Origin: Nakaseomyces glabratus
Taxonomy: Eukaryota; Ascomycota; Saccharomycetes; Saccharomycetales; Saccharomycetaceae
Assembly: GCF_010111755.1 (NCBI RefSeq)
Contig: NC_088959.1
Span: 62,001-126,000, forward strand
Direction of reading: 5' to 3'
Length of the DNA stretch: 64,000 nucleotides
Below, one piece after another: positions 63,147-64,000 of the stretch. A program made the translations under genes and the position numbers. The notes under the pieces are model-generated. The model saw nothing but the letters and a program-made list of their open reading frames with translations. It ran no database searches and was not told the DNA's origin. How positions within the stretch are numbered: the stretch's first letter is position 1; every line of letters starts with the position of its first letter.

Positions 63147-63674
63147 TATTTCTTTTCTGTTCAGCAGTGGTATAATTTTTTTTAGTTAATCAAGAGGGTG
63201 ATACCGTCAATAAAATATTTGCTCTATATTCACTGGGCTAGTCTGTTTCTTATCCATATTGCTGATTAGGTATGAATTAATAAGGCCCATTTTTAAATGT
63301 ACACCTAGGCAACTTTCGTAATCAGCACTTTCAAGGAACAACAAATTTGAAGCCGACGATAGTACAGGGGGTATGAATAATGGACCAACTTTATATATAA
63401 TTGAATAATGAGCTTTTTGTACAACTATTGCATAAATTCCTAAAATTAATTGTATCATTGGACAACTCACACATAGTGTATATTCTGAATATGATAAGAA
63501 GGAGGACTTAACCAGCTATTACACTAGGACCTTTTGATGATTAAAATAATTCAAATCATCTAGTCCTATGTAAGAAAACAATTGTCAAGGAATATAAGTA
63601 AATAATACTATTGAAATTTTACTACAAACTATCTTAACCAGAAAATAGTTTCACGGTTCTCATTCATTTTGTAT
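63147..63674. other. Intergenic VPS55 3' flank to initiator tRNA
   Basis: 528 bp, AT-rich. A reverse 87-codon open stretch (63207-63470) has no recognisable domain and is probably chance. Confidence 0.55.
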
Positions 63675-63746
63675 AGCGCCGTGGCGCAGTGGAAGCGCGC
63701 AGGGCTCATAACCCTGATGTCCCTAGATCGAAACTAGGCGGCGCTA
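63675..63746 (+). tRNA. Initiator tRNA-Met (anticodon CAT)
   Basis: 72 nt with the initiator hallmarks: the A-T closing pair of the acceptor arm (AGCGCCG with CGGCGCT, discriminator A), three G-C pairs in the anticodon stem (GGGCTCATAACCC) and the T-loop A(T)CGAAA in place of TTCGA. It is nearly identical to S. cerevisiae initiator tRNA apart from the T-stem. Confidence 0.97.
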
Positions 63747-63750
63747 ATGA

Positions 63751-63759
63751 TTTTTTTTT
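63751..63759 (+). terminator. Pol III terminator of initiator tRNA-Met
   Basis: Nine T's starting five bases after the tRNA. Confidence 0.85.
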
Positions 63760-64000
63760 GTACTCGTAAAGTCTTAGAGGTGAAGCACCTTATAAGGATG
63801 TAACAACTAACTTTGTTGTGTATAAGCTGCAATGGTGATAATATAGGCGTGTTGGAGCGAATACCAGTTTAGTTATGTGCTATGTCCCAAAATAATTTTT
63901 ATTAAGAAAGCATCAAATAAACCAGAGAAGATATTCACTGAAATTTTGCTAATATAATTTAATATGATAATCGCTAAACAAGTGTACTAGAGAACAAGTT
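63760..64000. other. Right-edge flank
   Basis: 241 bp of AT-rich sequence with no feature recognised before the window ends. Confidence 0.5.

Noticed and set aside
63207..63470. 87-codon reverse frame after VPS55
   Set aside because: No domain, AT-rich, no promoter-like sequence; likely chance.

Overview
This window is nuclear DNA from a budding yeast (Saccharomycetaceae). It carries 32 protein-coding genes, one of them cut by the left edge, two tRNA genes and one clear spliceosomal intron. Nearly every gene is recognisable as the orthologue of a named Saccharomyces cerevisiae gene, but the order is not that of S. cerevisiae. The blocks are: RPP1A plus SIP5-CIN4-PSO2-GAT2 (YDL081C with YMR140-136); GLO4-CKB2-HIR2-CYC2-PEP12-SHE4 (YOR040-035); PSY2 (YNL201C); PFY1-GCY1 (YOR122/120); GRE3-YPT35-TRR-CDC12-CTM1-ERP5-UBA4-YHR112C-APE4 (YHR104-113); and OSM1-GLY1-ISY1-UTR1-CYC1-ANB1-TAH11-SSC1-VPS55 (YJR051-044 with YEL046C interleaved). 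Genes of the two S. cerevisiae duplicated tracks are interleaved, yet RIM11, GGA2, AKR2 and other neighbours are missing. That is the pattern of a post-whole-genome-duplication yeast outside Saccharomyces. The short Met-Ser-Glu cytochrome c N-terminus and overall divergence make Nakaseomyces / Candida glabrata the best guess. This is inference and was not checked against a database.

Layout. 1-8.8 kb: RPP1A (partial), SIP5, CIN4, PSO2, GAT2. 8.8-15.1 kb: a 6.3 kb stretch with no convincing gene, upstream of the GATA factor gene GAT2 and at a synteny junction; it is the most unusual part of the window. 15.1-28.9 kb: dense genes GLO4 to PSY2. 28.9-34.6 kb: a regulatory region with four Reb1 cores, intron-containing profilin PFY1, then two aldo-keto reductase genes placed head to head (GCY1, GRE3). 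35-47 kb: YPT35, thioredoxin reductase, septin CDC12, cytochrome c methyltransferase CTM1, ERP5, UBA4, YHR112C, APE4. 47-64 kb: fumarate reductase, GLY1, a GC-rich ISY1/UTR1 island, the divergent CYC1/ANB1 pair with minisatellites between them, tRNA-Ser(AGA), TAH11, heat-shock-element-bearing SSC1, VPS55 and initiator tRNA-Met.

Functional threads. Three genes concern cytochrome c: CYC1 encodes it, CTM1 methylates its Lys72, and CYC2 supports its haem attachment in mitochondria. Redox and stress metabolism recurs (GCY1, GRE3, TRR, GLO4, OSM1, UTR1). CDC12, PFY1 and SHE4 serve the cytoskeleton; PEP12, VPS55, YPT35 and ERP5 serve membrane traffic; PSO2, HIR2, TAH11 and PSY2 serve DNA and chromatin. 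I found no transposon, centromere, CRISPR array or foreign-looking gene.
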